Positions 9,405 through 18,124 of a stretch of DNA of 64,000 nt are shown here, piece after piece. Each line of letters begins with the position of its first letter. Positions within the stretch are counted from its first letter, which is position 1. The notes under the pieces are model-generated. The model saw nothing but the letters and a program-made list of their open reading frames with translations, searched no databases and was not told where the DNA came from. The position numbers and the translations under genes were made by a program. The stretch lies in the NCBI GenBank assembly GCA_965230765.1, contig CBDDLR010000001.1, positions 806,001 to 870,000 on the forward strand, given 5' to 3'. The stretch is from Sunxiuqinia sp965230765. Lineage in GTDB: Bacteria > Bacteroidota > Bacteroidia > Bacteroidales > Prolixibacteraceae.

Positions 9405-9719
9405 TTATAGTTTTAGTGGTGCACATTCATAAATGTGAATATCTGAGTTGTAACCTCCAAACTTCTTAGGCTTACTCAAAAGATAATTAACAGATATTCC
9501 TGTGCTAAGAACATTTAACGTGCGCTTCTTCAATTCTTGAAAAAGCACCGCCCTAGTAATAGTCGCCATTGTTGCCGATACACCATGTCAATCGAATCCC
9601 TAACTACTGATTTCATTCACTTTAAGCTCAAAGCCAGGGTATAAAATCCCTTTTTTATTGTTACTGTGCTAAAAGTCTGTTGAGTCCTAAAATTCTTCTT
9701 TAATGACTTTTACTGTCAT
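9405..9719 (-). pseudogene. Decayed small gene of the island (four in-frame stops)
   Basis: Read on the minus strand from the ATG at 9719, one frame runs 104 codons to a TAA at 9405-9407 with no frameshift. It is interrupted by TAG, TAG, TAG and TGA. The ATG lies 2 bases after the stop of the membrane-protein gene and the TAA is 45 bases before the next gene, as expected for a genuine operon member. The translation is protein-like, for example GILYPGFELKVNE and KKFGGYNSDIHIYECAP. Each stop can come from one C-to-T change (CAG to TAG, CGA to TGA). A 54-codon piece starting at the ATG at 9569 remains open and could still be made. I do not recognise the family. Confidence 0.6.
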
Positions 9720-9721
9720 AG

Positions 9722-10669
9722 TTATCCTGATATGTTTTTAGCATTCGTATTATCTTTATTTGAACTCTCATTGTCTTCTCTTGTTCCAGAAGTGCGGAGT
9801 TTTACAAGTCTGTTAAGTAAATCGAACCAAAAAGGAGCCCCAAGAGAAAGGGCAACACCTGTTATTAAGCAACCAAAAATATAACTCCACCAGGTTGGTT
9901 TATCTGGTTCATTATTGCAAAACGGATAGTTTATTTCAAAAATTGAGGCCGTTTGACTTGATTCTTTAACTATTTTTTCTACATCACTTAGCAATTCATT
10001 AACCTCTCTTTTTTTAACTTTAACACTATCTATCAAGATCGAATTTGATGCTGCTTCGACCATTGCAAGTCGAATATTCTCATCTGTTCCTAATCTTTTA
10101 CTAATCTCAATGGTATTAATGTTTAATCCGAAAGAAAGTACCAAGCCCACAATGAAAGTGATCATATATGCTTTACGCTTATACCATCCTTCAACTCTGT
10201 CCATTGTTTCATTAAACCATTCCTCTACTAAAACTTTAAACTTTTCTACACTATTATTTGCTTCTTCTATTAAATTAATAAGCAATTGGTGGGTTTCATT
10301 TCCAGGATTCAGTTTTTCCTTCAGTTGACTGAGATTAGCATCAGAAGAGTATACAAAACCTAATATATTAAGTAATGTTCTACTAAACGTTTTTGGTTTT
10401 ATATACGACGGTAAGCGATTCTTATTCTTACCATACTTATTTCCTAGATATTTTATTTCAGGACGATTAAAAAAGGCTTCACTAAAGTTCTCTTTTACAT
10501 CACTGATCTCATCAGAATCTAACATTCGAATAATACCTTGTCGTAAGGTTCTTCCTCTTTGCTGAAGGATTGATGAAACAAGTTCAGTTAATGTGGTTAC
10601 CAAAAGACCATATAAACCGTAAATAAAGACTAGCCCAATGGCAATATCTAATGCTGGATTGTTTAACAT
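9722..10669 (-). CDS. Conserved hypothetical membrane protein
   Basis: A 315-residue protein with three hydrophobic helices: about residues 8-32, 168-187 and 262-282. The N-terminus has the form LNNPALDIAIGLVFIYGLY. A conserved-looking WFNETMDRVEGWYKRKA segment precedes the second helix, and a SLGAPFWFDLLNRLVKLR segment follows the third. I remember these blocks from a widespread uncharacterised family of bacterial membrane proteins. No catalytic motif is visible. The C-terminus is a short polar tail (SGTREDNESSNKDN). It is the first gene of the minus-strand block and could anchor the other products at the inner membrane; that role is inferred. Confidence 0.65.
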   Translation of the reverse strand: MLNNPALDIAIGLVFIYGLYGLLVTTLTELVSSILQQRGRTLRQGIIRMLDSDEISDVKENFSEAFFNRPEIKYLGNKYGKNKNRLPSYIKPKTFSRTLLNILGFVYSSDANLSQLKEKLNPGNETHQLLINLIEEANNSVEKFKVLVEEWFNETMDRVEGWYKRKAYMITFIVGLVLSFGLNINTIEISKRLGTDENIRLAMVEAASNSILIDSVKVKKREVNELLSDVEKIVKESSQTASIFEINYPFCNNEPDKPTWWSYIFGCLITGVALSLGAPFWFDLLNRLVKLRTSGTREDNESSNKDNTNAKNISG

Positions 10670-10936
10670 GATTTTGAAATTTATAGTTCAATGTACTTTT
10701 AAGCCTTAACGTAAGTATACCTTTAATTAAACCTCTTACAGCACAATCATCCCAAACACATCAACAAATAAGAGGTGGTTTTACAATAAATAGATCTTTG
10801 ATTTTGTTACACAAGTTAGAGCAAATTACTACTCTATCAATACTTTATATGTTAATTTTATATTATTAGAATATTAATAGCTTTATGTCCTTTATTTCTA
10901 AAGGGCTTTAGGCCAGTATGTTTTAGAGCATCATAA

Positions 10937-11974
10937 TTATTCCCGAATAATCTTCCCGTTTTTTGTACGGTTAAGTTGCTGCTGAAAATCAACGTAACGA
11001 GGAATCTCATGTTTTGTTAAACATTCCTCAAATATCTCTTGTAAATGATTAATAAAAACAACGTTTTCATCTCCTTCAATGTACAGTACAATTTGCTCAC
11101 CAAGTTTATCATCAGGTAAAGATGAAATGTAAAATGGGACATGGATGTGAGGTTCAAGTTTGCGCTCAATTTCTTCCGGATGATATTTAATCCCACCTGA
11201 AATAATTACATGATCAGCGCGCCCAAGAACACGAAATGATTTTTCATCTTTTAACTCAACAATGTCCGTTGTTTGTAAAGGTGAATTCTCCAATCCATCC
11301 ATATGAACCTTCAAACATCCATCTTCAGTTTTTTCAATGGAAATGCCATTCAAACAATGGTAGAAATGCTGGGCATCTTTTCCATTGAGCTTTCGAAGGG
11401 CTATGTGGGTTGCTGTTTCGGTCATGCCGTAGCTGGAGTAGCAAGCCGTAGGAACATTTTGTAGTTTTTGTTCTAGAGATGTAGGAATGGCAGAACCCCC
11501 AAGCAGAATGAGTTGCGGGTTGTGAGTTGCGGGTTGCGAATCCAGCAACTTCATCATTTGGTTGGGCACCATGGCAGTGAACCTGAATGGCTGGTCTTTC
11601 AAAAAAGAAAAACCGGATGAGGGGTCGACTAAATGTAAATCGAGCTTTCCAATAATTGCACGAACTGTCATTAGCTTCCCAGCGATAAATCGTGAAGGAA
11701 GGCAATGTAAAATCCGGTCATCTTCTTCAAGCTTGAAAAAATCCAAGGTACGCTTTGCACTGGCCGCAACAAATGCTTTTTTTAAGCAGATGGTTTTTGG
11801 AGTCCCTGTGCTTCCTGACGTTTTAGTTTTTATGAAATCTTTGATGTTGTACCATTCCTTCAGGAAATCAACCCATTCTTTTTCCCATTCAGCCTGAAAA
11901 TCATTTTTTAAAAGCAACTTTTCAACTTCAACCAATTGCCCATTTAGCCTGATATGTTTGGGAAACAACTCCAT
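10937..11974 (-). CDS. menE: o-Succinylbenzoate-CoA ligase
   Basis: An AMP-forming ligase that activates o-succinylbenzoate with CoA in menaquinone synthesis. The phosphate-binding loop is TSGSTGTPK at about residues 54-62, and the adenylation motif YGMTETATH lies near residue 180. The C-terminal GRADHVIISGGIKYHPEEIE block carries the usual hinge. At 345 residues it is shorter than the enterobacterial or Bacillus enzymes, as in other Bacteroidota. It begins 1 base after the menC stop and ends the operon. Around residues 147-155 the DNA holds a 14-base tandem repeat (11510-11537) in a variable loop (SQPATHNPQ). Confidence 0.93.
   Translation of the reverse strand: MELFPKHIRLNGQLVEVEKLLLKNDFQAEWEKEWVDFLKEWYNIKDFIKTKTSGSTGTPKTICLKKAFVAASAKRTLDFFKLEEDDRILHCLPSRFIAGKLMTVRAIIGKLDLHLVDPSSGFSFLKDQPFRFTAMVPNQMMKLLDSQPATHNPQLILLGGSAIPTSLEQKLQNVPTACYSSYGMTETATHIALRKLNGKDAQHFYHCLNGISIEKTEDGCLKVHMDGLENSPLQTTDIVELKDEKSFRVLGRADHVIISGGIKYHPEEIERKLEPHIHVPFYISSLPDDKLGEQIVLYIEGDENVVFINHLQEIFEECLTKHEIPRYVDFQQQLNRTKNGKIIRE
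11510..11537. repeat. 14-bp tandem repeat inside menE
   Basis: GAGTTGCGGGTTGT (11510-11523) is followed directly by GAGTTGCGGGTTGC (11524-11537), a single mismatch apart. The unit is not a multiple of three, so gain or loss of one copy would shift the menE frame. Confidence 0.85.
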
Positions 11975-11975
11975 G

Positions 11976-13010
11976 CTACAAATTGAATAGGTTAAAATTC
12001 CTTGTCGGATTAAACCACAACTTTTCCCCTTTTATTTTCAGTGGAGAGTCAATATTGTTGGTAAAAAGCTTTCCAGTTCCCAGACCTTGATGCGCTTTTA
12101 CTTTTTTTGCAAAAACCCATTGAGCAATAGCGTTCAGCCCAATGTTAGATTCCAAATAAGAGGTTATCCACCAAGCAATATTTCGTTCTTCGGCTAAACT
12201 AATCCATTCATCACAACCAGAAAAACCACCATGCAAACTGGGTTTCAAAACCAGGTATTGGGGGTGAACCTTATCGAGCAACCCTGCTTTATCTTCTGGT
12301 TTGTTCACTCCAATTAGCTCTTCATCCAATGCTATGGGAACAGGTGATTTTTTACAAAGTGCGGCCAGCTCTTTTAATTGGTTTTGCCTGATTGGTTGCT
12401 CGATAGAATGAATATCTAATTTTGCCAGAGTCTCCAATTTTGCCAGAGCTTCTTCCGGATGAAAAGCACCATTTGCATCCACACGCAGAATCAACTCTTC
12501 TTTTGAATATTGATCCCGGATTGATTGCAACAAGCTCAACTCCTTTTCAAAATCGAGGGCCCCAATTTTCAGTTTGACACAACGAAATCCGGCATTCAAT
12601 TTTTCTTCAATCTGCTGTTGCATAAATTTCAGATCACCCATCCAGATTAATCCATTGATAGGTATTCCAGCCAATCCACCCGTAAAATTTGAAGGGAAAA
12701 GAATTTGCTTTCCTCCATTCTTCAGGTCAAGCAATGCTGCTTCTAAGGCAAATCGGACAGCAGGTAATCCAGCTAGCAAATCATGATTTTCAATGAACAT
12801 CGTTGGATCGAGTTCAATCCTATTCAGAACCGATTCAACCTGTTCGGTTGTTTCCATGCTTAATCCGGGTAAGGGGGCACACTCTCCAATTCCGGTTTTT
12901 CCATTATCTTCCAAAAACAAAAACCAAACCGCACGGCTAGTTAGTGTTCCCCTTGATGTACCAGCAGGACGTTTAAAAATCAATTCATATTTGTGAACCC
13001 GTATTTTCAT
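11976..13010 (-). CDS. menC: o-Succinylbenzoate synthase
   Basis: An enolase-superfamily enzyme that dehydrates SHCHC to o-succinylbenzoate. The N-terminal capping domain is followed by a TIM barrel with the family features CVKLKIG (catalytic Lys), LRVDANGAF, HSIEQPI and ALDEELIG (metal-binding Asp/Glu). LVLKPSLHGG carries the second catalytic Lys. I place the start at the ATG at 13010 (protein MKIRVHKYEL). It overlaps the menA stop as ATGA, and the nine extra upstream residues lie inside menA. The result is about 344 residues. Translational coupling to menA on one side and a 1-base gap to menE on the other support a single operon. Confidence 0.95.
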   Translation of the reverse strand: MKIRVHKYELIFKRPAGTSRGTLTSRAVWFLFLEDNGKTGIGECAPLPGLSMETTEQVESVLNRIELDPTMFIENHDLLAGLPAVRFALEAALLDLKNGGKQILFPSNFTGGLAGIPINGLIWMGDLKFMQQQIEEKLNAGFRCVKLKIGALDFEKELSLLQSIRDQYSKEELILRVDANGAFHPEEALAKLETLAKLDIHSIEQPIRQNQLKELAALCKKSPVPIALDEELIGVNKPEDKAGLLDKVHPQYLVLKPSLHGGFSGCDEWISLAEERNIAWWITSYLESNIGLNAIAQWVFAKKVKAHQGLGTGKLFTNNIDSPLKIKGEKLWFNPTRNFNLFNL

Positions 13011-13918
13011 AAATCGGATAATACCAGACCGATGCAAAACAGCAATGTAAAAAGCAAAGTCGAAAGTGCCAGTCTTTTTAGAAAAGGATCAAGCTTTGAT
13101 GCTTCTTCAATTCGAAATATTCGCAATAAATCAAGTAGAAAAATTGGTAGTGTTACAAGGAATATCCACTGCCAAAATGATTCCAGTTGCTTAATGGTAA
13201 AAATAACCGTAGCTATCCAACCCCAAAGGATAATTGAAGCATGAAAAATTCGGCTGTTCCTTGAACCCATCCGGACAGCCAAGGTGATTTTCCCTGACTG
13301 CTGATCATTTTCAATATCGCGCATATTATTCAAATTCAACACCCCGGCGCTGAAAAAACCCATGGTGATGGACGGAAGGACTACCGCAGTTTCGAGATAT
13401 CCGGTGTTTAAATAAAATACACCAATAACCGGGAGCAATCCGAAAAACAAGAAAACCGACAAATCACCTAACCCAATGTAACCATATGACTTTTTACCGG
13501 CAGTGTAAAAATAGGCAGCAACAAGCGCCAAAATACCCAGACCAATGAAAACAAAAAATGCAGTTCTTGAAACATGCCATGTTCCTGCATAAACCAGCCA
13601 TACCCCAAAAAATAAACTTAAAAAACCGACTACAAACATCCCGGCTTTCATTTCCTTCTTGGAAATCTCGCCGCTTTGCATGGTGCGTGTCGGACCCAAA
13701 CGAAACTCATTATCCGTTCCCTTCTGACTATCACCATAATCGTTAGCAAAGTTTGAAAATACCTGGATCAAAACAGCTGTCACAACGGCCAATGTACAAA
13801 CTGTCCAGTTAATTGCACCAAAAAACCATGCCAAACCACACCCCATAACAATGCCAGCCAAAGCCAACGGCAAGGTGCGTAAACGGGCTGCTTTTATCCA
13901 ACTTTTGGGTGTTGCCAT
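13007..13918 (-). CDS. menA: 1,4-Dihydroxy-2-naphthoate polyprenyltransferase
   Basis: An integral membrane UbiA-family prenyltransferase that joins the polyprenyl tail to DHNA, giving demethylmenaquinone. The 303 residues hold about eight or nine hydrophobic helices. The first Asp-rich motif is in FSNFANDYGDSQKGTDN (about 55-71) and the second region is NNMRDIENDQQSGK (about 197-210). Both are typical of MenA and bind the Mg-diphosphate. The gene follows menB after a 43-base gap and its stop overlaps the menC start by four bases. The methylating step (MenG) is not encoded in this window. Confidence 0.95.
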   Translation of the reverse strand: MATPKSWIKAARLRTLPLALAGIVMGCGLAWFFGAINWTVCTLAVVTAVLIQVFSNFANDYGDSQKGTDNEFRLGPTRTMQSGEISKKEMKAGMFVVGFLSLFFGVWLVYAGTWHVSRTAFFVFIGLGILALVAAYFYTAGKKSYGYIGLGDLSVFLFFGLLPVIGVFYLNTGYLETAVVLPSITMGFFSAGVLNLNNMRDIENDQQSGKITLAVRMGSRNSRIFHASIILWGWIATVIFTIKQLESFWQWIFLVTLPIFLLDLLRIFRIEEASKLDPFLKRLALSTLLFTLLFCIGLVLSDL

Positions 13919-13962
13919 AATCTTACAAAAAGGTAAGTTACTATTTGATAAACCGTATCTAT

Positions 13963-14787
13963 TTAAGGAAACTTAGGATACTTGCCAAAATCAGGTTTGC
14001 GCTTTTCAAGAAACGCATGTTTCCCTTCCTGTGCTTCTTCTGTCAGGTAATAAAGCAGTGTTGCATTGCCTGCGAACTCCTGAATTCCAATTTGTCCATC
14101 CAACTCAGCATTTAAGCCAAGTTTTAGCATACGAAGGGCAAGCGGACTATGCTCCTGCATTTTTTCAGCCCAAGCAACTACCTCATCTTCCAACTGATTG
14201 AAAGGAACTACTTTATTTACCAATCCCATTTCCAAGGCTTCAGCAGCTGAATACTGACGGCACATAAACCAAATCTCACGGGCTTTTTTCTGCCCAACAA
14301 TACTCGCCAAATACGATGACCCAAGCCCTGCATCGAAGCTACCGACCTTTGGCCCTGTTTGTCCAAAAATGGCATTTTCGCTGGCTATGGAAATATCACA
14401 AACTACATGCAACACATGTCCGCCACCAATGGCATAACCGTTCACCATAGCAACAACAGGCTTGGGCATGCTGCGAATCTGCTTCTGCACTTCCAGGATA
14501 TTCAAACGTGGAATCCCGTCCTTGTCCACATAGCCACCGATCCCTTTTACGTTTTGATCGCCACCAGAGCAAAATGCTTTATCACCAGCACCCGTAAGCA
14601 CCACCACATTAATGCGGTTATCTTCGCGACAAATTTTAAGCGCTTCGCTCATTTCATTCACCGTTGTTGGACGAAAGGCATTTCTGTAACGCGCGCGGTT
14701 GATGGTAATTTTTCCAATCCCTTCGAAATACTCGAAGAAAATATCTTCATATTCTTTAATGGTTTCCCATTGTCTTTTTGTTGTCAT
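13963..14787 (-). CDS. menB: 1,4-Dihydroxy-2-naphthoyl-CoA synthase
   Basis: A crotonase-fold enzyme that closes the naphthoate ring from o-succinylbenzoyl-CoA. The 274-residue length is typical. The oxyanion-hole segment GAGDKAFCSGGDQNVKG (about 76-92), the YAIGGGHVLH segment and the TGPKVGSFDAGLGSSYLA segment (Asp of the catalytic set) match MenB rather than generic enoyl-CoA hydratases. The start ATG overlaps the menD stop by 4 bases (14784-14787), so translation is probably coupled. In the pathway it acts after MenE and before the thioesterase encoded at the head of this operon. Confidence 0.96.
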   Translation of the reverse strand: MTTKRQWETIKEYEDIFFEYFEGIGKITINRARYRNAFRPTTVNEMSEALKICREDNRINVVVLTGAGDKAFCSGGDQNVKGIGGYVDKDGIPRLNILEVQKQIRSMPKPVVAMVNGYAIGGGHVLHVVCDISIASENAIFGQTGPKVGSFDAGLGSSYLASIVGQKKAREIWFMCRQYSAAEALEMGLVNKVVPFNQLEDEVVAWAEKMQEHSPLALRMLKLGLNAELDGQIGIQEFAGNATLLYYLTEEAQEGKHAFLEKRKPDFGKYPKFP

Positions 14788-16475
14788 TTTATACTATCTT
14801 TTATGTAACTAAACAAATCCCGAAATTTCCTGCTATTCATTTCAGCATCAGTAAAAACCTCTAAAAGTGCAGCTTTCTTTCGATCGGGAGAATAAAACCC
14901 GGTTAACCCTTTTTCTAATTCTTTTTCATTCTCGGCCTTGAAATAATCCAACTGAAACGTATTGGCTATTCCTTCAGCTTTAAAATTGTTTTCAGCAAAA
15001 AAATGTTCGTGAAAGGCTGGCGAATCAGCTGGCCCTTTTATCATGCCGAAAATGTTCCCACCACGATTATTGATGACGATAACCCTGAGGTTGTTCCCAA
15101 TATACTTGTTCCAAAGGGCATTGGAATCGTAAAAAAATGACAGGTCGCCAAGGATGATCGTATTGATTTTTTCAGACCCAGAAGCATAACCAACTGCCGT
15201 AGACAGACAACCATCAATTCCACTGGTTCCACGGTTACCCAAATACAGCGTATTTTCAATTCGGCTCACTAAAAGGGCATAGCGCACCGGAGAGCTATTT
15301 CCAAAATGTACGATCGACTTTTTAGGAATTGCTTGCTGAATTTGATTGAAAACGGATAGGTCACAAAATCCTGTATTTTGAATGAATTCGTTTCTTAATT
15401 GTGAAACCTCTTGTTCTTTCTCTTTCCACTTCCCCTGATAGGATGATTCTTTTATTTCAAGTTGATCGAATAGTTGAGCAAAGAAATCCGTGGCTTCTGC
15501 CTGGATCACTTTTGTCAATGACTGATACGTGTCAAAATGTTCATTGGAAATGCTCAAATGCCAATGGTTAATTGGCTTGTTTTTTCGTAAAAACTGTTTG
15601 AGTGATTTTGAAACAAACTGCCCTCCAAAACTGATTAGCAAATCGGGTTGGAACACTTCAATTTTTTCATTCAAAAGTGCTGGCATCAATAAATCGACAG
15701 AATCACAAAAAGAGGGATGGTGCAAATTTGAAAGATATTCACCTAAAACAACAGCCCCTGTTTTTGAAGCAAATTCAACAAGCTGATTTTCCAATTCCAA
15801 ATCCGGGCTCTGCTGCCCAGCCAGAATCAGTATTTTTTCTGATTGATTGATTGTATCTGCAAGCTTTTCTAATTCAGCACCTGATCGTTTAAAATCAGCT
15901 TCAGCCTGATTAATCAGCTTTACACTTGGAAGTTTTTCATCTACCAAATTATGAAGCGGTTCTTCCAACGGAATATTTATATGAACAGGACCAGGAGTTC
16001 CAGAAATTGAAATATTCAGGCATTCATTAATCAATCGTTCGGCATAGCAAAGTTCTTTTGTAGATTCTCCCAACGGAAGACCAACTTCCTTTTTTGTAAA
16101 ATCCTGGTAGATTCTCCCTTGCCGAATGCACTGGCTTTCGCCTTGGTCAATCCAATATTCCGGACGATCTGCAGTGATCACAATCAAAGGAATATTCAGA
16201 TAAAAAGCTTCAGCTACTGCAGGGGCATAATTCAAGGTTGCCGTTCCGGAACTGCACACAAGCACAATCGGTTTTTGCTTAACTTGTGAAAGCCCAATGG
16301 CAAAATAAGCCGCACTTCGCTCATCAACTATGTTTCGGCAACTAAAAAGCCCCGCTCCCACCAATGTGTGAATTAGTGGCCCATTTCTTGACCCGGGTGA
16401 AATGATAATGTCATTAACCCCTTTTGCATGCAATAGTGCTGCAAGCTGCTGAATATGTTTTTTATTGGATATCAT
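14784..16475 (-). CDS. menD: SEPHCHC synthase
   Basis: A thiamine-diphosphate enzyme that adds the succinic semialdehyde unit from 2-oxoglutarate to isochorismate, the first committed menaquinone step. It has 563 residues. The N-terminal pyrimidine-binding domain includes SPGSRNGPL and the ERSAAYFAIGL segment with the conserved Glu. The C-terminal PP-binding domain has ILGDLSFFYDSNAL followed by NNRGGNIF, the GD(x)nN motif that binds Mg-ThDP. The gene overlaps menF upstream and menB downstream by 4 bases each. No menH-like hydrolase follows, so the elimination step must be encoded elsewhere or occur by another route. Confidence 0.96.
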   Translation of the reverse strand: MISNKKHIQQLAALLHAKGVNDIIISPGSRNGPLIHTLVGAGLFSCRNIVDERSAAYFAIGLSQVKQKPIVLVCSSGTATLNYAPAVAEAFYLNIPLIVITADRPEYWIDQGESQCIRQGRIYQDFTKKEVGLPLGESTKELCYAERLINECLNISISGTPGPVHINIPLEEPLHNLVDEKLPSVKLINQAEADFKRSGAELEKLADTINQSEKILILAGQQSPDLELENQLVEFASKTGAVVLGEYLSNLHHPSFCDSVDLLMPALLNEKIEVFQPDLLISFGGQFVSKSLKQFLRKNKPINHWHLSISNEHFDTYQSLTKVIQAEATDFFAQLFDQLEIKESSYQGKWKEKEQEVSQLRNEFIQNTGFCDLSVFNQIQQAIPKKSIVHFGNSSPVRYALLVSRIENTLYLGNRGTSGIDGCLSTAVGYASGSEKINTIILGDLSFFYDSNALWNKYIGNNLRVIVINNRGGNIFGMIKGPADSPAFHEHFFAENNFKAEGIANTFQLDYFKAENEKELEKGLTGFYSPDRKKAALLEVFTDAEMNSRKFRDLFSYIKDSIK

Positions 16476-17584
16476 TTATTCTGAACGGCTTCAATCGCCG
16501 ACAACAATGTTTTCGCTTTGGTATTTGTTTCTTCCCACTCCTCCTGCGGAACCGACCGGGAAGTGATCCCTCCTCCTGAATACAAAATATATTGATCGGG
16601 TGTTACCTCCATGCACCGCAAATTTACAAATAATCTGACTGATTTATTTAAACGCCATGGCCCCAAGTATCCGGTGTAATACCTTCGGTCATGTTTTTCT
16701 ATTTTAGAAATGAAGCGATCAGCCTTCGATTTTGGTAACCCGCAAACGGCAGGGGTAGGATGTAAATCTGCAATAAAATCGCCCAATTGATGAGCTATGG
16801 TTTTTGCAGGGAACATAAAACTCGTTTTCAGGTGAGCAACTTTTCCACTCTCCATAGAATCAGGACCCTGAGTGGTGTATGGGTGAACATTGAAGCGGTA
16901 AAACACATCGAGCATGTACCTCGACACAAATGCTTGCTCTTCTATTTCTTTGGTGTGCCATGAGTAATCGGAATCTCCCCTTCGTGGCTGTGTGCCAGCG
17001 AGAGAAACCGTCTCCATACTTTTCCCATTGGATTTTAAAAGTACTTCAGGGGTTGCGCCCATCCAAATTCCAGCCTCCGGAAGGTTCACCATATAAACAA
17101 AGGCATTTGGAGTTTGGTCACGAAGTTCCAAAAACAACTGCCCAATAGATTCGTCACCTCGTTCTTTTGGAATTAAACGGGAAACAATCACTTTTGCCAG
17201 CTTGGTTGATTTTATTTCTTCAATCGTTTCCTCAACATCTTTCAGGTAATCTTTTTGCTGAATAACAAATAGGTTGCGCTTGATCAAGCAAGCTGAATCT
17301 TCCTCTAAATCATCTGTGTTAAATGAAAGGATTTCTTCATAACCTTTTAAATGCACACCTGGCTTTAATAAAACGATGGGGACTTTTTTGCTGTTTTTGT
17401 AAGGTGCAAAAACAAAACCTTCCTCGCCATTAAGTTTATTGAAATCAGAAAGAAAAGACAAATCATCCTTTTCCCCGATCAGCAATTCCGGGGTGTTATC
17501 ATTTGGGAAAAACCATGCTGCAAAGGGTTTATTCTTCGATAAAAGTTTTTCTAACAAACCACTAAATTCTTCCTTACTATCCAT
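16472..17584 (-). CDS. menF: Isochorismate synthase
   Basis: A chorismate-utilising enzyme that converts chorismate to isochorismate for menaquinone. The C-terminal chorismate-binding domain shows LAKVIVSR, the AGTQPRRGD motif (about 201-209), HLKTSFMF, and HPTPAVCGLPK (about 277-287). YYTGYLGPW and the NLRCMEV/GGGITSRS tail complete the Mg and substrate site. The N-terminal 110 residues are variable, and the 370 residues total are typical. Position as the second gene before menD favours MenF over a siderophore-type EntC. It overlaps the thioesterase gene by 8 bases and menD by 4. Confidence 0.93.
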   Translation of the reverse strand: MDSKEEFSGLLEKLLSKNKPFAAWFFPNDNTPELLIGEKDDLSFLSDFNKLNGEEGFVFAPYKNSKKVPIVLLKPGVHLKGYEEILSFNTDDLEEDSACLIKRNLFVIQQKDYLKDVEETIEEIKSTKLAKVIVSRLIPKERGDESIGQLFLELRDQTPNAFVYMVNLPEAGIWMGATPEVLLKSNGKSMETVSLAGTQPRRGDSDYSWHTKEIEEQAFVSRYMLDVFYRFNVHPYTTQGPDSMESGKVAHLKTSFMFPAKTIAHQLGDFIADLHPTPAVCGLPKSKADRFISKIEKHDRRYYTGYLGPWRLNKSVRLFVNLRCMEVTPDQYILYSGGGITSRSVPQEEWEETNTKAKTLLSAIEAVQNK

Positions 17585-18014
17585 TCCGCTTCACAATCAT
17601 ATTCGTAACTCTGGCCGTTGAAATCAGTTTGCCACCTTCATTGCTTACATCAACATTCCAAACATGTGTCTGGTTTCCCTTATGTATGATTTTTGCAACG
17701 GCATTTACCTGTCCTTCTTTTGCCACACCGGTATGGTTTCCATTTACCTGAATGCCCAACACATCAAACGCGTTCATATCTACCAGCAACATACTACCCA
17801 GGCCTGCCAATGTTTCTGCCAGTGCCAGGTTAGCTCCTCCGTGCAACATGCCGTCGGGACGGCTTGTTTTTTCATTCACCAGCATGTATGCTTCTACTTC
17901 ACCATCAGCAATTTTTTTAATTCTGATGCCCAGGTTTCCAACCAAGCTGTTCCCAATAGCAAGATTTATTATTTCAACAGGAGTATCTATGTTCAAGGCA
18001 CTCAAATCCATCAT
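17577..18014 (-). CDS. menI: Hotdog-fold thioesterase, probable DHNA-CoA thioesterase
   Basis: A 145-residue PaaI/YdiI-type hotdog thioesterase. The segment GMLHGGANLALAETLAG (about 55-71) holds the HGG motif and the catalytic Glu in the central helix. Position at the head of the menaquinone genes suggests it releases DHNA from DHNA-CoA, the reaction between MenB and MenA. The biochemical class is seen in the motifs; the exact substrate is inferred from context. Its stop overlaps menF by 8 bases. I found no TAnnTTTG box upstream within 60 bases, so the operon promoter is not identified. Confidence 0.8.
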   Translation of the reverse strand: MMDLSALNIDTPVEIINLAIGNSLVGNLGIRIKKIADGEVEAYMLVNEKTSRPDGMLHGGANLALAETLAGLGSMLLVDMNAFDVLGIQVNGNHTGVAKEGQVNAVAKIIHKGNQTHVWNVDVSNEGGKLISTARVTNMIVKRNG

Positions 18015-18062
18015 TAAAAATTGAAAATTAAAGCTCTAAAATAATGCTAAGTTTCTACAAAC

Positions 18063-18097
18063 AAAAAAGACTTCCGCTCTTTTAAAGAACAGAAGTC
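18063..18097 (-). terminator. Terminator after the GH36-like gene
   Basis: On the minus strand a hairpin (18092-18097 with 18069-18074, inner pairs extending it to about 12 bp) is followed by six Ts. It lies just after the glycosidase stop and before the menaquinone operon, so it separates the two units. Confidence 0.8.
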
Positions 18098-18124
18098 AGT
18101 AAATGTTCAGTGCATGTATGCTTT

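Noticed and set aside
10870..10936. Possible terminator after menE
   Set aside because: Only a 5-6-bp CTAAAG/CTTTAG-type stem with no T-run is present, which is not enough to call.
13011..13037. Upstream start for menC giving MHRSGIIRF
   Set aside because: It lies inside menA. The ATG at 13010 forms the common ATGA coupling and matches the family N-terminus.
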